Source: Pseudarthrobacter sp. Fe7 (lineage in GTDB: Bacteria; Actinomycetota; Actinomycetes; Actinomycetales; Micrococcaceae). Taken from it: a stretch of DNA of 64,000 bases. Position 1 is the first letter of the stretch. Each line of letters opens with the position of its first letter. Where the stretch lies: positions 62,001-126,000 of the forward strand of contig CP099977.1 in NCBI GenBank assembly GCA_024372495.1, read 5' to 3'. The translations under genes and the position numbers were made by a program. Below are positions 8,750 to 18,492 of the stretch, one piece after another. The notes beneath the pieces were generated by a model. That model was not told the origin of the DNA and did not search any database. It was given only the letters and a program-made list of their open reading frames with translations.

Positions 8750-9301
8750 CTAGAGAATCCGCTGGTACATGCGGTGGTCCTGCCACTGACCGGCTATGCG
8801 GAGGTATGCACGCGCCGTACCGTAGGCCTCAAACCCGTTCTTTTCCAAGACTCTTTGCGATGCCACGTTGTGCACCAGGGTGGCGGCTTCGAGGCGGTGG
8901 AGGCCGAGGTCATTTTTCGCGATGTCGTGGGCTGCGGCCACCGCCGCCGTCATGATCCCCTTGCCCTGGACTGAGTGGGCGATCCAGTAGCCCAGGTGGG
9001 CGTTCTGGAACGCGCCGCGCACGATCGAGCTGAGGATCACCATGCCCATGATGCCGTCGGCAGCTTTCAGCACCATGGAAAGCGCCGTGCCCGACTCACA
9101 TTCTTCCCGCCGTCGTGTAATCACCTCGTGCTGCCCCTCGACCGTGTAGAACTCCTCTGCCCTGACCGGCTCCCAAGGGGCGAGGTGGGACCGGTTCGCT
9201 TGGAACGCCGCAGCCAATGGGGCTGCATCCCCCGCCTCGACAGGACGGAGCACAATACCATCGGCGAGTTCACGGGAGAAGTCCACTGATTCACAGTACA
9301 C
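8750..9301 (-). CDS. GNAT acetyltransferase, RimJ/RimL-like
   Basis: About 183 residues with an N-terminal GIVLRPVEAGDAAPLA strand-helix, LGYWIAHSVQGKGIMT (the acetyl-CoA-binding Q/RXXGXG/A loop appears as VQGKGI) and LHRLEAATLVHNVASQRVLEK followed by GFEAYGTARAYL. This is the layout of ribosomal-protein or small-substrate N-acetyltransferases of the RimJ/RimL group. Start is GTG at 9301 or an in-frame GTG at 9286. Divergent from the next gene across a short spacer. Substrate unknown. Confidence 0.85.
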   Translation of the reverse strand: MYCESVDFSRELADGIVLRPVEAGDAAPLAAAFQANRSHLAPWEPVRAEEFYTVEGQHEVITRRREECESGTALSMVLKAADGIMGMVILSSIVRGAFQNAHLGYWIAHSVQGKGIMTAAVAAAHDIAKNDLGLHRLEAATLVHNVASQRVLEKNGFEAYGTARAYLRIAGQWQDHRMYQRIL

Positions 9302-9439
9302 AGGCGGGACAGCGGCACCGGCCCCAATGATCTATGCCTGCCTGCCCGTGGCCTAAATGTCGTAGTGATCAGGCACAATAAGGTCTCACTTGTTCAGGTG
9401 TCCGGCATACAAGCGCTTCGATGGGAATCCAGGACGGGA

Positions 9440-9826
9440 ATGAACGAACGCTTTGCTGCATCCTGCGAAAAGGGCATGCTTCAGTTGCGGTGGACCCCGG
9501 AAGTCCTCATAACCTACGACGTTGCCGTACGGGCTGCCCGGGTCCTGAAAGGCCTCAGTGGCGGCCGGGTCCTGCCTCTCCTCGTTGATCTCGCAGGAGT
9601 CGTCGGGTTGACGCCGGATGCCAGGGCCGGCATGAACGCCTACCGCGGCTTCTCCGCTGTCGCGCTCATCGGGGACGGTCCCATGGGCAAGGTTGTGGCG
9701 GCGTTTTCCCGGCGGTCCCTGACTCCCACGGCGTACTTCACCAACGGGCATGCTGCCCTTCGTTGGTTATTTGAGCAGTGCACCCGGGCCGGCAGCCCGG
9801 ACAGGGCACAGCAGACGGAGCGTTGA
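9440..9826 (+). CDS. Small protein of unknown function, possible STAS/SpoIIAA-like fold
   Basis: About 128 residues from ATG 9440 (MNERFAASCEKGML, with GGACGGG upstream); the frame is open to GTG 9365. The alternating beta/alpha pattern with LLVDLAGVVGLTPDARA and ends like LTPTAYFTNGHAALRWLFEQ resembles SpoIIAA/SEC14-like or STAS-type regulators found in Arthrobacter. No catalytic residues are evident. Convergent with the GH3 gene across a strong hairpin. Function unassigned. Confidence 0.6.
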   Translation: MNERFAASCEKGMLQLRWTPEVLITYDVAVRAARVLKGLSGGRVLPLLVDLAGVVGLTPDARAGMNAYRGFSAVALIGDGPMGKVVAAFSRRSLTPTAYFTNGHAALRWLFEQCTRAGSPDRAQQTER

Positions 9827-9904
9827 GAGCTGTCACAGTAACTGCGGCGTGCGACGACGGACGCCTCCTTGCGGGAGGACGTGTTAAGCCACGTCAAGGA
9901 GGAC

Positions 9905-9930
9905 GCGCCACCGCTGCGGCGGTGGCGCTT
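9905..9930. terminator. Palindromic hairpin downstream of GH3
   Basis: Ten-base arms GCGCCACCGC and GCGGTGGCGC enclose loop TGCG between two convergent genes. It is followed by TT on the plus strand. It likely terminates the minus-strand hexuronate operon or both genes. Confidence 0.65.
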
Positions 9931-9972
9931 CCTCCAGTAGTTCTACGGCCAGCAAAGCAACAGCCAGTGAAT

Positions 9973-11757
9973 CTACAGCCGGGTGTCGAAGGACCCGCAG
10001 AACACGTTCTCGTTGAACGTGCCCTGGAACTCGGACTTCCCCTGGATCTTCTCCACGGCAGCGCGGATGGCTTCCCGGGTCCCGGCGTGCGCGTGGATTG
10101 CCGTCTTGACCATGGGCACGTCGATCAGGTGGTTGGGCTGGTTCAGTGACACGAATACCGTGGGCACTTCTGTGACGTACCACGGGATTTCCGCAGCCAT
10201 CGGCGAAGACCACTTGATCCGGATGGCTGCTTCCTGCGCGAAACCCTTCACGTTGGCGAAGACAAACGCGGCGTCGTACTTCTCCGCGTAGTCCCCCGTG
10301 GCTTCCTCTGCCAGGACCCGCATGAAGTTCATCCCGGCCTCCCCCGCAGCTTCACGTTGCTCAGCGGTGCGGAACAGGTGCACCTCGAATCCTGCAGCTT
10401 CCAACTCCTCCTTCACCACCTCGAGGTAGGCCAGCGGGTCGGCCCGGGTGAAATCGGCCCCGCCGGAGATTCCGTAAAGCCGGACCCGCGGGTGGGTGGA
10501 GGGGGTGATGGGCAGGTTCCCGGCCGTGTCCTTGACCAGCGTCACCGTCTTCTCCGCGATCTCCGCAGCCACTGCACGGTGCGCATCGGACCCAATGACG
10601 GCGAGAGCCGTGGTGGGCGGCACCAGTTGGTCCGCAGTTTTGTGGTGCAGGCCCAGGGACGCCTTCAGCCCCAGGATCCGCCGCAGCGCGTCATGGAGCC
10701 GCTGCTCGGTGATGATCCCGGACTTGTAGCCGTCCAGCATGTACTGGAAGTCCTCTGCCGGGTTCCGGAAGAACAGGAACATGTCGCAGCCGGCAGCGAT
10801 GGTGGCCGGGACCAGGTCCTTGCGTTTCTTCGCCTGCGTGAGGCCCACCATCTGCGAGGCGTCCGTCAGCACCAGGCCATTGAACCCGAGGTCCCCGCGC
10901 AGCAGGTCCTGCAGCAGCTCAGGAGACAACGTGGCCGGCAGGATCTCTGCGTCGGACAGGCCGGGCCGGAAATGCCGGGAAACCTCCGGCGCCCCGATGT
11001 GGCCCACCATGATGGACTGCACGCCGTGAGCGATCATTTCCCGGTACACGTGCCCGTAAGTCCGGTTCCATTCCTCGTAGCCTAGGGTGTTGTAGGACGT
11101 CACCACATGTTGGTCCCGCTCGTCGACGCCGTCGCCCGGGAAGTGCTTCATGGCGCAGGCCGTGGGCGATTCGCTGATGCCGTCGAAGTATTCCTTGGCG
11201 CGCTCCACCACGATTTCCGGCGTGTTGCCAAAGGAGCGCGTGGAAATGACCGTGTTGCGCCAGTTGTAGTGGATGTCCACGATCGGAGCGAATGCCCAGT
11301 TGCACCCCAGTGCCGCCGTCTCCACTCCGGCCACCTGCCCCATCTGCCGGGCGATGGACTTGTCCGGGTGCGAACCAGCCTGGAGGTGCGTGGACACGAA
11401 CGTGCCGTCGTCGCAGCTGCCGGCGCCGCCCATCTCCGGGTTGGACGCAATCAGCAAAGGGATCCGGGTCCTGGACTGGGCGTACCGGATGTGTTCCTGC
11501 ACCGCGGCGGACGGACCTGGCCGGTACCGCATGCCGCCCACGTGGTAGTTCTCCAGCACCCCGTCGAGGTACTCGTGTGAGTAGTCGTTGTTGTGGTTGA
11601 TGAAGAGCTGCCCGATCTTTTCCTCGAGCGTCATGGCACCCAGGGTGCCCTCCACCCAGGCGATGGCATCGCCGTCGAGCTTGAACGGAGCGGCCGCCAG
11701 GTCGACGTCGAACTGGCGCAGTTTGGTGCCCCGGCCATCCTTGGCGGGATGTACGAC
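9973..11757 (-). CDS. Glycoside hydrolase family 3
   Basis: About 590 residues of GH3. Markers include MTLEEKIGQLF, the KHFPGDG stretch (KH motif), and LVLTDASQMVG, where Asp is the expected nucleophile of the SDW/TDA-type motif. The C-terminal alpha/beta sandwich starts near TALAVIGSDAHRAVAAEIA. GH3 enzymes remove beta-glucosyl, xylosyl or N-acetylhexosaminyl units; here it would release sugars feeding the uronate pathway. No start codon separates it from the gluconokinase-like stretch: the frame runs on from ALKAIAA through VVHPAKDGRG into FDVDLAAAPFKL. It is either a fusion or has a lost base that hides its own start. Confidence 0.85.
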   Translation of the reverse strand, partial: VVHPAKDGRGTKLRQFDVDLAAAPFKLDGDAIAWVEGTLGAMTLEEKIGQLFINHNNDYSHEYLDGVLENYHVGGMRYRPGPSAAVQEHIRYAQSRTRIPLLIASNPEMGGAGSCDDGTFVSTHLQAGSHPDKSIARQMGQVAGVETAALGCNWAFAPIVDIHYNWRNTVISTRSFGNTPEIVVERAKEYFDGISESPTACAMKHFPGDGVDERDQHVVTSYNTLGYEEWNRTYGHVYREMIAHGVQSIMVGHIGAPEVSRHFRPGLSDAEILPATLSPELLQDLLRGDLGFNGLVLTDASQMVGLTQAKKRKDLVPATIAAGCDMFLFFRNPAEDFQYMLDGYKSGIITEQRLHDALRRILGLKASLGLHHKTADQLVPPTTALAVIGSDAHRAVAAEIAEKTVTLVKDTAGNLPITPSTHPRVRLYGISGGADFTRADPLAYLEVVKEELEAAGFEVHLFRTAEQREAAGEAGMNFMRVLAEEATGDYAEKYDAAFVFANVKGFAQEAAIRIKWSSPMAAEIPWYVTEVPTVFVSLNQPNHLIDVPMVKTAIHAHAGTREAIRAAVEKIQGKSEFQGTFNENVFCGSFDTRL

Positions 11758-12274
11758 GGCGGCAATCGCCTTGAGTGCCTGGGCCACCACTTCCGGGACG
11801 GGTGCGGCGATGTCCACCACGACGCCGCGCTCGTCGTCCTGGAGCGGTTCGAGTGTGGCGAGCCTGGGAGTCCAGCAGTGCTGGAGGCATGAAGTGCCCG
11901 GTCCGTCCTTCGGTGCGGACCTTCAGGACCTCCTTGCTGCCGCTCAGGTGCAGGAAGATGGTGTCCGGGGCCTGTTGCCTGATGGCGTCGCGGTAGCTGC
12001 GGCGAAGGGCCGAGCAGGCCAGGACCAGTCCGCCGTCGCCTGCCTTTGCCGGCTCCGCGCCCACCGTTGCGAGCCAGGGCCACCGGTCCTCATCGGTCAG
12101 GGGGTGGCCGGCCGCCATCTTGGCCACGTTCTCCACAGGGTGCAGTGAGTCGCCGTCGAGGAACGGGACGCCCAGTTCACGGGCCACGAGGTCGCCGATG
12201 GTGGTTTTGCCGCAGCCGGAGACGCCCATGACCACCACGCGGGGCTTTGCAGGGGCGGGTTTGTTGATGCTCAC
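11758..12274 (-). CDS. gntK: Gluconokinase (apparent frameshift)
   Basis: Phosphorylates gluconate to 6-phosphogluconate. It starts at ATG 12274; the P-loop is GVSGCGKTT, followed by FLDGDSLHP and LACSALRRSYRD, all typical of GntK. The frame breaks at AGCCT 11861-11865; removing one base gives MPPALLDSQLATLEPLQ and continues into VVVDIAAPVPEVVAQALKAI, the normal GntK C-terminus, for a kinase of about 172 residues. There is then no stop before the GH3 domain. Located between mannonate dehydratase and GH3 in the uronate locus. Confidence 0.85.
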
Positions 12275-12307
12275 CGAAGTTGTCCTTCTTACCAGTCGTG
12301 GCCGGTT

Positions 12308-13538
12308 TTACCAGTCGTGGACGGTGCCGTCGACGAGGCGGTTGTAGGGCAGGTAGGCCTGCTGGTAGGGGTAGGCCGCAGCGGCTTCTTCGTTGAATTC
12401 GACGCCGATACCGGGCTTGTCGCCCGGGTGCAGGTACCCGTCCACGAACGTCATGGACTGCTCGAAGACCTCGTTGGTTTTCGCCGAGTGCTGCATGTAC
12501 TCCTGGATCCCGTAGTTATGGATGGCCAACCCCACATGCGCCTGCGCCGCGAACCCCACCGGCGAAATATCCGTCGGACCATGGAAACCGGACTTGATCT
12601 GGTACTGCGCCGCGAAATCCATGACCTTCTTCAACGGGCTGATCCCGCCGAAGTGCGTGGACGCCGCCCGGACATAATCAATCAGCTGTTCCTTGATCAA
12701 CGTCTGGAAATCGAACACGGTGTTGAAGACCTCCCCGATCGCCAACGGCGTGGTGGTGTGCTGCCGCACCAGGCGCAGGCCCTCCTGGTTCTCCGCCGGC
12801 GTGCAGTCCTCCAACCAGAACAAGTCATACGGCTCCAACGCCTTACCCAGCTTCGCCGCCTGGATCGGCGTCATGCGGTGATGCCCGTCATGCAGCAACG
12901 GGATCTCCGGACCGAACTCGTTCCGCACCGCCTCAAAAACCGTCGGCAGATGCCGCAAATATGCCCTGGTATCCCAGTCCTCTTCCTGCGGGAACGCGCC
13001 CCGCCCGGCGGGTTCGTAGTCATACCGCTCCCCCGAGGCCTGGGCCTGCGCCGCGACCCCGTACACAGCCTTGATCCCCGGGATAGCGGTCTGGATCCGG
13101 ATCGACTTGTACCCGAGCTCCAGGTGTTCCCGGACGGAATCGAACAGCGACTCGATATCCGAACCCGACGCATGGCCATACGCCCGCAGGCCGTTCCGGG
13201 ACGCACCACCGAGGAGCCTGGTACACCGGCAAACCGGCCACCTTGCCCTTGATATCCCACAACGCCATATCCACTGCAGCAATCGCCGCCATCGTCACCG
13301 GACCCCGCCGCCAATACGAAGACCGGTACAGGAACTGCCACGTATCCTCGATCCGGTGCGCATCCTTGCCAATCAGCAGCTGAGCAACATGCTCCTTCAA
13401 ATACGCGGCAACAGCCAACTCACGCCCGTTCAACGTGGCATCACCGATACCCGTCACACCATCCTCGGTAGTGATCCGGAGCGTCACAAAATTACGCGAC
13501 GGACTGGTAACAAACACATCAGCGGCAATGATCTTCAT
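12308..13538 (-). CDS. manD: D-mannonate dehydratase, enolase superfamily (apparent frameshift)
   Basis: Dehydrates D-mannonate to 2-keto-3-deoxygluconate. It starts at [20 protein letters not shown]. The N-terminal lid domain ends near [16 protein letters not shown]; the barrel continues [18 protein letters not shown] after removal of one base at AGCCT 13215-13219. Downstream, [28 protein letters not shown] and [11 protein letters not shown] carry the acidic metal ligands and the His of the ManD type. Codon use is unusual: many TTG Leu and G-ending codons compared with neighbours. Sits between uxaB-like and gntK genes. Confidence 0.9.
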
Positions 13539-13575
13539 GGGACTAACTGTTCCTTCCGGAAGTAAAAAGCAGGGT

Positions 13576-15013
13576 CTAGAGACGTGTTGGGGTGGCGGAT
13601 ACCGCCGTAGTGGCTGTGAAGGATCCGCACAGTCCGTGAACCAGGGAAACAACGCCAGGGTCCCCGGCGACGTCTGCGCTGACCAGGCGGAGCAGGGCCT
13701 GGACCCTCCCGCTGCCTTCCAGCGCGTTTGCCTCGTGGATACCGGAAGCCAGTGGATCCTGGAAGTCCCCGGTGGCAGCCACATAGTCGATCCACGCGGC
13801 AAGCATCAAGGCAGCGCCGGCACCGCTGCGGCCGCTGGCCCGTTCCGCCGTCATGACGGGCACGGCGCGCATCCGCAGCTTCGTGGTGGCGTCGGCAGCG
13901 ATCTGGGCAAGCCGGTGGGCGATGCGGGCATTCCCAAAACGTTCCAGCAGGGCCTGCCGGTACGCAGGAATGTCCAGCCCTGCAGCCTGCAAATGGTTGG
14001 CGGCCTCGTCCCAGAAGTCCTCCACGGCCTTCCGGCAAGCCGGATCAGCAAGGGCCTCGGCTACGGTGCCGTGCCCGCGCAGCTGCCCCGCATAGGCAAG
14101 GATGGAGTGCGAGCCGTTGAGGAGCCACAGCTTACGGTTCTCATAGGGCTCGATGTCGGCAACCACGACGGCGCCGGATTCCTCCCAGCGCGGACGCCCG
14201 GCCGGGAAATCCCCGCTGAGCACCCAGTTCCGGAAGGGCTCGGCCACCACGGGCGAGCTGTCTCTGTAGCCGCACTGTTCCGCCACCTCCTCAATGTCAG
14301 CGTCCGTGGTCCGCGGCGTGATCCTGTCCACCGACGTGCTGACGAAGCTGACATTCGCGCTGATCCACTCGGCCAGCCCGGGGCCCCATCCCGAGGCCAG
14401 GCCCATAATGGCCCGGCGGGCAACGTCACCATTGGCCGAAAGGTTGTCGCAACTGACGACGGCGATCGGGCCCGCCCCGCTGTCCCTCCGGCCCGCGAGG
14501 GCCAGCACCAGGCGCCCCAACGGCGTGCCGGGCACCCCTGTCCCCCCGGACGCCGCTGCTGACAGCGTGCGGAGGTCAGCCGCCACGGCCGGCGCATCGG
14601 CGTCGAACGTTCCATCCGCGGCCAGTCCATAGGCCGCCTCGGTGATGGTCAGCGTGACAATGGCCGTCTCCTTCGCCGCCACCAGGCTCGCGGAGCCGGG
14701 CGATGTTGGCGCCGTCTACGGCCTCGACGATGCTGCCCACCACTTCGAAGCTGTCGCCACCTGCCGACCGCTCCACCAGGGTGTAGAGGCAGTCCTGGGC
14801 GGACAGCGCCGTTGCGGCGTCCGGGCGGCGCCCGGTGAATGCCGCGATCCCCCACTCCGCGGCGTCCGGCGCATGCTGGGTGTACCAGGCCTGGTGGGAG
14901 CGGTGGAATGCTCCCAGGCCGAGGTGCACGATGCGCACCGGGGCCTTGGGCAGCAGCATCAGGCCCCGATCCAGGACCGGAAGTGATCCCGGTGCGGGCC
15001 GCACGGCGTTCAC
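13576..15013 (-). CDS. Fructuronate reductase / mannitol dehydrogenase family (apparent frameshift)
   Basis: Likely converts D-fructuronate to D-mannonate with NADH (UxuB-type). The start is GTG at 15013, overlapping the stop of uxaC. The first part reads [18 protein letters not shown], the Rossmann signature of polyol dehydrogenases; the second part contains [22 protein letters not shown] and [10 protein letters not shown], matching the conserved CDNL, VDRITP and KLXXLNGXHS motifs. One extra base at AGGCT 14684-14688 separates the two parts (RE-LVAAKE). About 478 residues after correction. Confidence 0.9.
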
Positions 15014-16414
15014 AGCTTGAACACCCGCCGCGGTGAAGCATCGATGATGTCCACGATCAGGTCATGGGCCCGCTCTTCGGTGACCCGGTGCTCAGCCACC
15101 AGCCGGGCCAGGAAGGAAGCCTCGATCCGCCGGGCCGTATCGTGGCGGGCGGGGATGGAGCAGAACGCCCGCGTGTCATCGATGAAACCGGATGAGCGCG
15201 AGAACCCTGCCGTTTCCGTCACCGCCGAGCGGAAGCGGAGCATGGCGTCGGGTGCGTCCAGGAACCACCACGGCGCGCCAAGGTACACCGAGGGATAGAA
15301 GCCCGCCAGCGGGGCCAGTTCCCGGGAGAAAACCGTCTCGTCCAGGGTGAACAGCACCAGGTGGAAGTCCTTGGCCGTCCCGAAGTCCTGCAGCAGCGGG
15401 CGCACGGCCTCGGTGTAGTTGACCGCCACCGGGATGTCGTGGCCGGTGTCCGCGCCAAAGGCTTCGAACGTGGGCGCATGGTGGTTGCGGAACGAACCCG
15501 GGTGGATGGTCATGACCAGCCCGTCCTCCACCGACATCCGCGCCATCTGGTACATCATGTGCGCTTCGAAGGCCTCCCTGTCGGCGGCGGTCCACTGCCC
15601 CGTCCTGCCGCGCTCGAACAGCCGTCCCGCCTCGGCGTCGTCCAGCTTCAGCGTGGTGGGCGTGAACACGCCGTGGTCAGCGGACACAGCGCCGCGCTCC
15701 ACGAAGTGGCGCCGGCGCGCCTCAAGTGCCTTGATGTACCCGGCGTAGCCGGTGGCGCCCTCCCCCGCCGAGCTGATGAGGCGCTCAACGTTGTCGTGCC
15801 AGGCCGGGTGCGCCATGTTCAAGTACTGGTCCGGCCGGAACGTGGGCAGCACCCGGGCCGAAAACGAAGGGTCCGCATGCAGGGCGGCGTGGCTGTCCAG
15901 TGAGTCCAGGGGATCATCCGTGGTGGCGAGCACCTCGATGTTGAACTCCTTGAACAACTCGCGCGGCCGGAAACCCGGCTCGGAAAGTTTGGCCTGCAGT
16001 GCGTCGTAGAGCCGGTCCGCGTTGTCCGGGGTGGGCTCCTCCGCCAGGCCGAACACGTGGGCGAACTCCTGCCGGATCCAGTAGCCGGATGCCGTCCCTT
16101 CGAAGTTGGGCCAGGCTTCGCAGAAATGCCGCCACACCTGCCGCGAATCCGCGGGCCCGCTGCCGAGCCCCAGCCTGGTCCATGGACACCCCGCCGGCGT
16201 GGATCAGGCGGGTGACGTAATGGTCAGGGGTGACCAGGAGTGCGGCAGGATCCGGGAAGGGGGTGTTCTGTTCGATGACCGCCGCGTCCACGTGCCCGTG
16301 GGGCGAGATGATGGGGAGCCGCTCTACCTTTTCGAAAAGCGACCGTGCTATGTTCCGGACACCGGGATCGGCAGGCAGCAGCCGGTCCGGGTGGTCCGCC
16401 AGGGGTTGGGGCAT
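15010..16414 (-). CDS. uxaC: Glucuronate isomerase (apparent frameshift)
   Basis: Isomerises D-glucuronate to D-fructuronate (or galacturonate to tagaturonate), the entry step of hexuronate catabolism. N-terminal part: LPIISPHGHVDAAVI (metal-binding HXH) up to GVSMDQ; the second part resumes LGLGSGPADSRQVWRHF after removal of one base at AGCCT 16172-16176. Later conserved segments include TTDDPLDSL, MTIHPGSFRNH and VYLGAPWWF, all typical of UxaC. About 468 residues. Four-base overlap with the reductase downstream implies translational coupling. Confidence 0.93.
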
Positions 16415-16417
16415 GGC

Positions 16418-17324
16418 TCAACCCCTCCCCGCCGGGACTGAGAGCCCGGCCAGGGCAGCAGTCGAGCGGAGGTAGTCAAGGTTGTCAACGGTTCGCTGGG
16501 CCAGCGGGAGCTCCGTGGAGAAGTCCTCCACGGTGACCCATCCGTCGTAGCCGAAGGCGGCGAGCGCCTTGAAGTACTGCAGGACGCTGCCCTGGCCGGC
16601 GCGCAGCGGCGCCCACTCGTTCCGGTAAAGGGCTGCTCCTGATTCATCGGTCTCGCCGCTGTCCACCCACACCGCGTTCTTCACGTGCACGTGCGCCAGG
16701 TAATCGCCCAGGAGCCTCGAAGGCAGGGAGGTAGTCCTCCTGCCCCTCGATCAGCAGGTTGCCCAGGTCGTGGATGACGCCGACGTGCCGGGAGTCCAGG
16801 CCGTCAAGCAGCCGCAGCGCCGATGAGGCGGATGCGGTGATGGTCCGGTGGTGCAGGCTCCACCAGCGCCTTGACGCCGTGGTGGGCGGCCCGCTCCGCG
16901 ATCCATTCGAAGTCGCGACGGGCTTGGTCGAAGAGCTCCGGGTAGGGCGTGCCGCTGGCCGGTTCATTGCCCCACGCCGCAGTTCCCAGCGGAAGCGTGG
17001 TGACCCGCACCTGGCGTGCGCCCAGCTTGGCCGTTGCGGCCAGCATCCGGTCCACGTCCGCGTGGTTGTCGCACCGCGCGTACCCGCCGATGCCGGAGAA
17101 CTCCAGGCCGGCGGTGCTGGTGATGGCGGCAATCCGGTCCAGGTGGTCTTCCATGCCGGTCAACGGAACCGTGGCCTTGTTGCCGGCCCAGAAGCCCGGC
17201 TCGGCAGACTCAGCCTGGTCTGTAATGCGCCATTCGACCCCGTCCCACCCTGCTCCGCGAGGTGCTGCACTGCTTCTTCAGGGGTCCATTCGGGGGTTGA
17301 TGCAGTAAATACTGAAAACTTCAT
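16418..17324 (-). CDS. Sugar phosphate isomerase/epimerase, AP-endonuclease-2-like barrel (three apparent frameshifts)
   Basis: TIM-barrel isomerase of about 300 residues. Start MKFSVFTASTPEWTPEEAV at ATG 17324. It needs one base gained near 17245-17252 (QG-WDGVEWRITDQ), and one removed at each of AGGCT 16855-16859 and AGCCT 16713-16717. The corrected chain includes FSGIGGYARCDN, VGVIHDLGNLL, HVHVKNAVWVDSG and DGWVTVEDFS, with metal ligands (Glu, Asp, His, Glu) as in xylose-isomerase-like enzymes. It would epimerise or isomerise a sugar acid or keto sugar in this locus. Reaction unknown. Confidence 0.8.
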
Positions 17325-17328
17325 GGTC

Positions 17329-18492
17329 TTAGGCGCTTTCTGCCGCGGTGCTTCCGGTGCGGACTTCAAGGTCGTTGTACTTGCCCGCCAGGACATCGTC
17401 GAAGAGGACGGGCTGGCCCAGGGTGGCCGAAACGTAGACGGAACGCACTGCCGCGAGCGCATTGACGGCGTCACTGACGGTGACACCCGGCTGCCTGCCG
17501 GCCGCGATGGCGGACAGGATGTCCCGGTACTGCCGCACATGCCCGGCGGGGTAGGTGGTGGGGTCGGCGGCCTTGTAGTCCTCCACGGGGTACTTGGCCA
17601 GTTCCTGTTCGGCCTGATTGCCGCCGCCCTGGAGGCCCATGTCGGCGGACTCGCCGCCTGCGTCCTTGCTGTGGAAGTACTGCAGCCGGTCGTTGTCCAC
17701 CACAGCGGATCCTTCGGATCCCATGAGCTGGACGCGGACGGTCAGCCCCGGGTAGGCGGCAGTGGTGGCGTGCAGGACGGCGAGGCCGCCGTTTTCGAAG
17801 GTGACGGTGGCTACTGCAGTGTCCTCGACTTCGATCCGTTCGTGGGCCAGCCGGGCAGTGTGGGCGTGGATTTCCACGGGACGTCCCATGAACCACAGGA
17901 GCAGGTCCACGGTGTGGACGCCCTGGTTCATGAGGGCGCCGCCGCCGTCCATGGCCCAGGTGCCGCGCCAGTCGCCCGAATCGTAGTAGCCCTGGCTGCG
18001 CCACCATGCGACGGAAGCGATGGCAGACGTCAGCCGGCCGAAGCGTCCCTTGGCAATGGCGTCGGCCACGGCCACGCTTGACTGGTCGAAGCGGTGCTGG
18101 CTGATCACCGAGGCCACGATCCCCTTTTCCGCAGCCGTGGTGGCTGCGGCTTCGATTTCCTGGGCCTGGCTCAGGTCCACATCCAGGGGCTTCTCGATCA
18201 CTACGTGCTTGCCGGCGGCCAGGACTTCCAGGCCCTGCTGGATGTGGAGGCCGCTGGGCGTTGCCAACGCCACGAGGTGGATGTCTTCGGCGGCGAACGC
18301 TTCCGCCAGCGTGGTGTACAGGGCGGGCCGTTCCCCGCCCTGTTTCTCAATGAAATCCGCCAGGGCCTCGGCTGCTGCGGGTATGGCGTCAACGAGTGCC
18401 ACGATGCTGGTTTCCGGGAATTCGCGGAGGGCTACGGCGTGGGTGCGGCCAATGGTGCCGCACCCGGTGATGGCTACGTTCAGGGTGCTCAT
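17329..18492 (-). CDS. Gfo/Idh/MocA family oxidoreductase
   Basis: 387 residues, intact. N-terminal NAD(P) fold with VAITGCGTIGRTHAVAL; the conserved EKPLDVDLSQA motif holds the catalytic-site Lys. The C-terminal alpha/beta domain contains MNQGVHTVDLLLWFMG, which carries the His of the active site. These enzymes oxidise or reduce sugars or inositols. Stop-start overlap with the upstream isomerase gene (18489) and 4 bases before the downstream one, so it lies inside the operon. Probably interconverts a keto sugar that the two neighbouring isomerases handle; inference. Confidence 0.9.
   Translation of the reverse strand: MSTLNVAITGCGTIGRTHAVALREFPETSIVALVDAIPAAAEALADFIEKQGGERPALYTTLAEAFAAEDIHLVALATPSGLHIQQGLEVLAAGKHVVIEKPLDVDLSQAQEIEAAATTAAEKGIVASVISQHRFDQSSVAVADAIAKGRFGRLTSAIASVAWWRSQGYYDSGDWRGTWAMDGGGALMNQGVHTVDLLLWFMGRPVEIHAHTARLAHERIEVEDTAVATVTFENGGLAVLHATTAAYPGLTVRVQLMGSEGSAVVDNDRLQYFHSKDAGGESADMGLQGGGNQAEQELAKYPVEDYKAADPTTYPAGHVRQYRDILSAIAAGRQPGVTVSDAVNALAAVRSVYVSATLGQPVLFDDVLAGKYNDLEVRTGSTAAESA

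Noticed and set aside
7265..8974. A long plus-strand reading frame opposite the alcohol dehydrogenase
   Set aside because: It runs across the tRNA and terminator and is the shadow of a well-supported minus-strand enzyme; no family motif.
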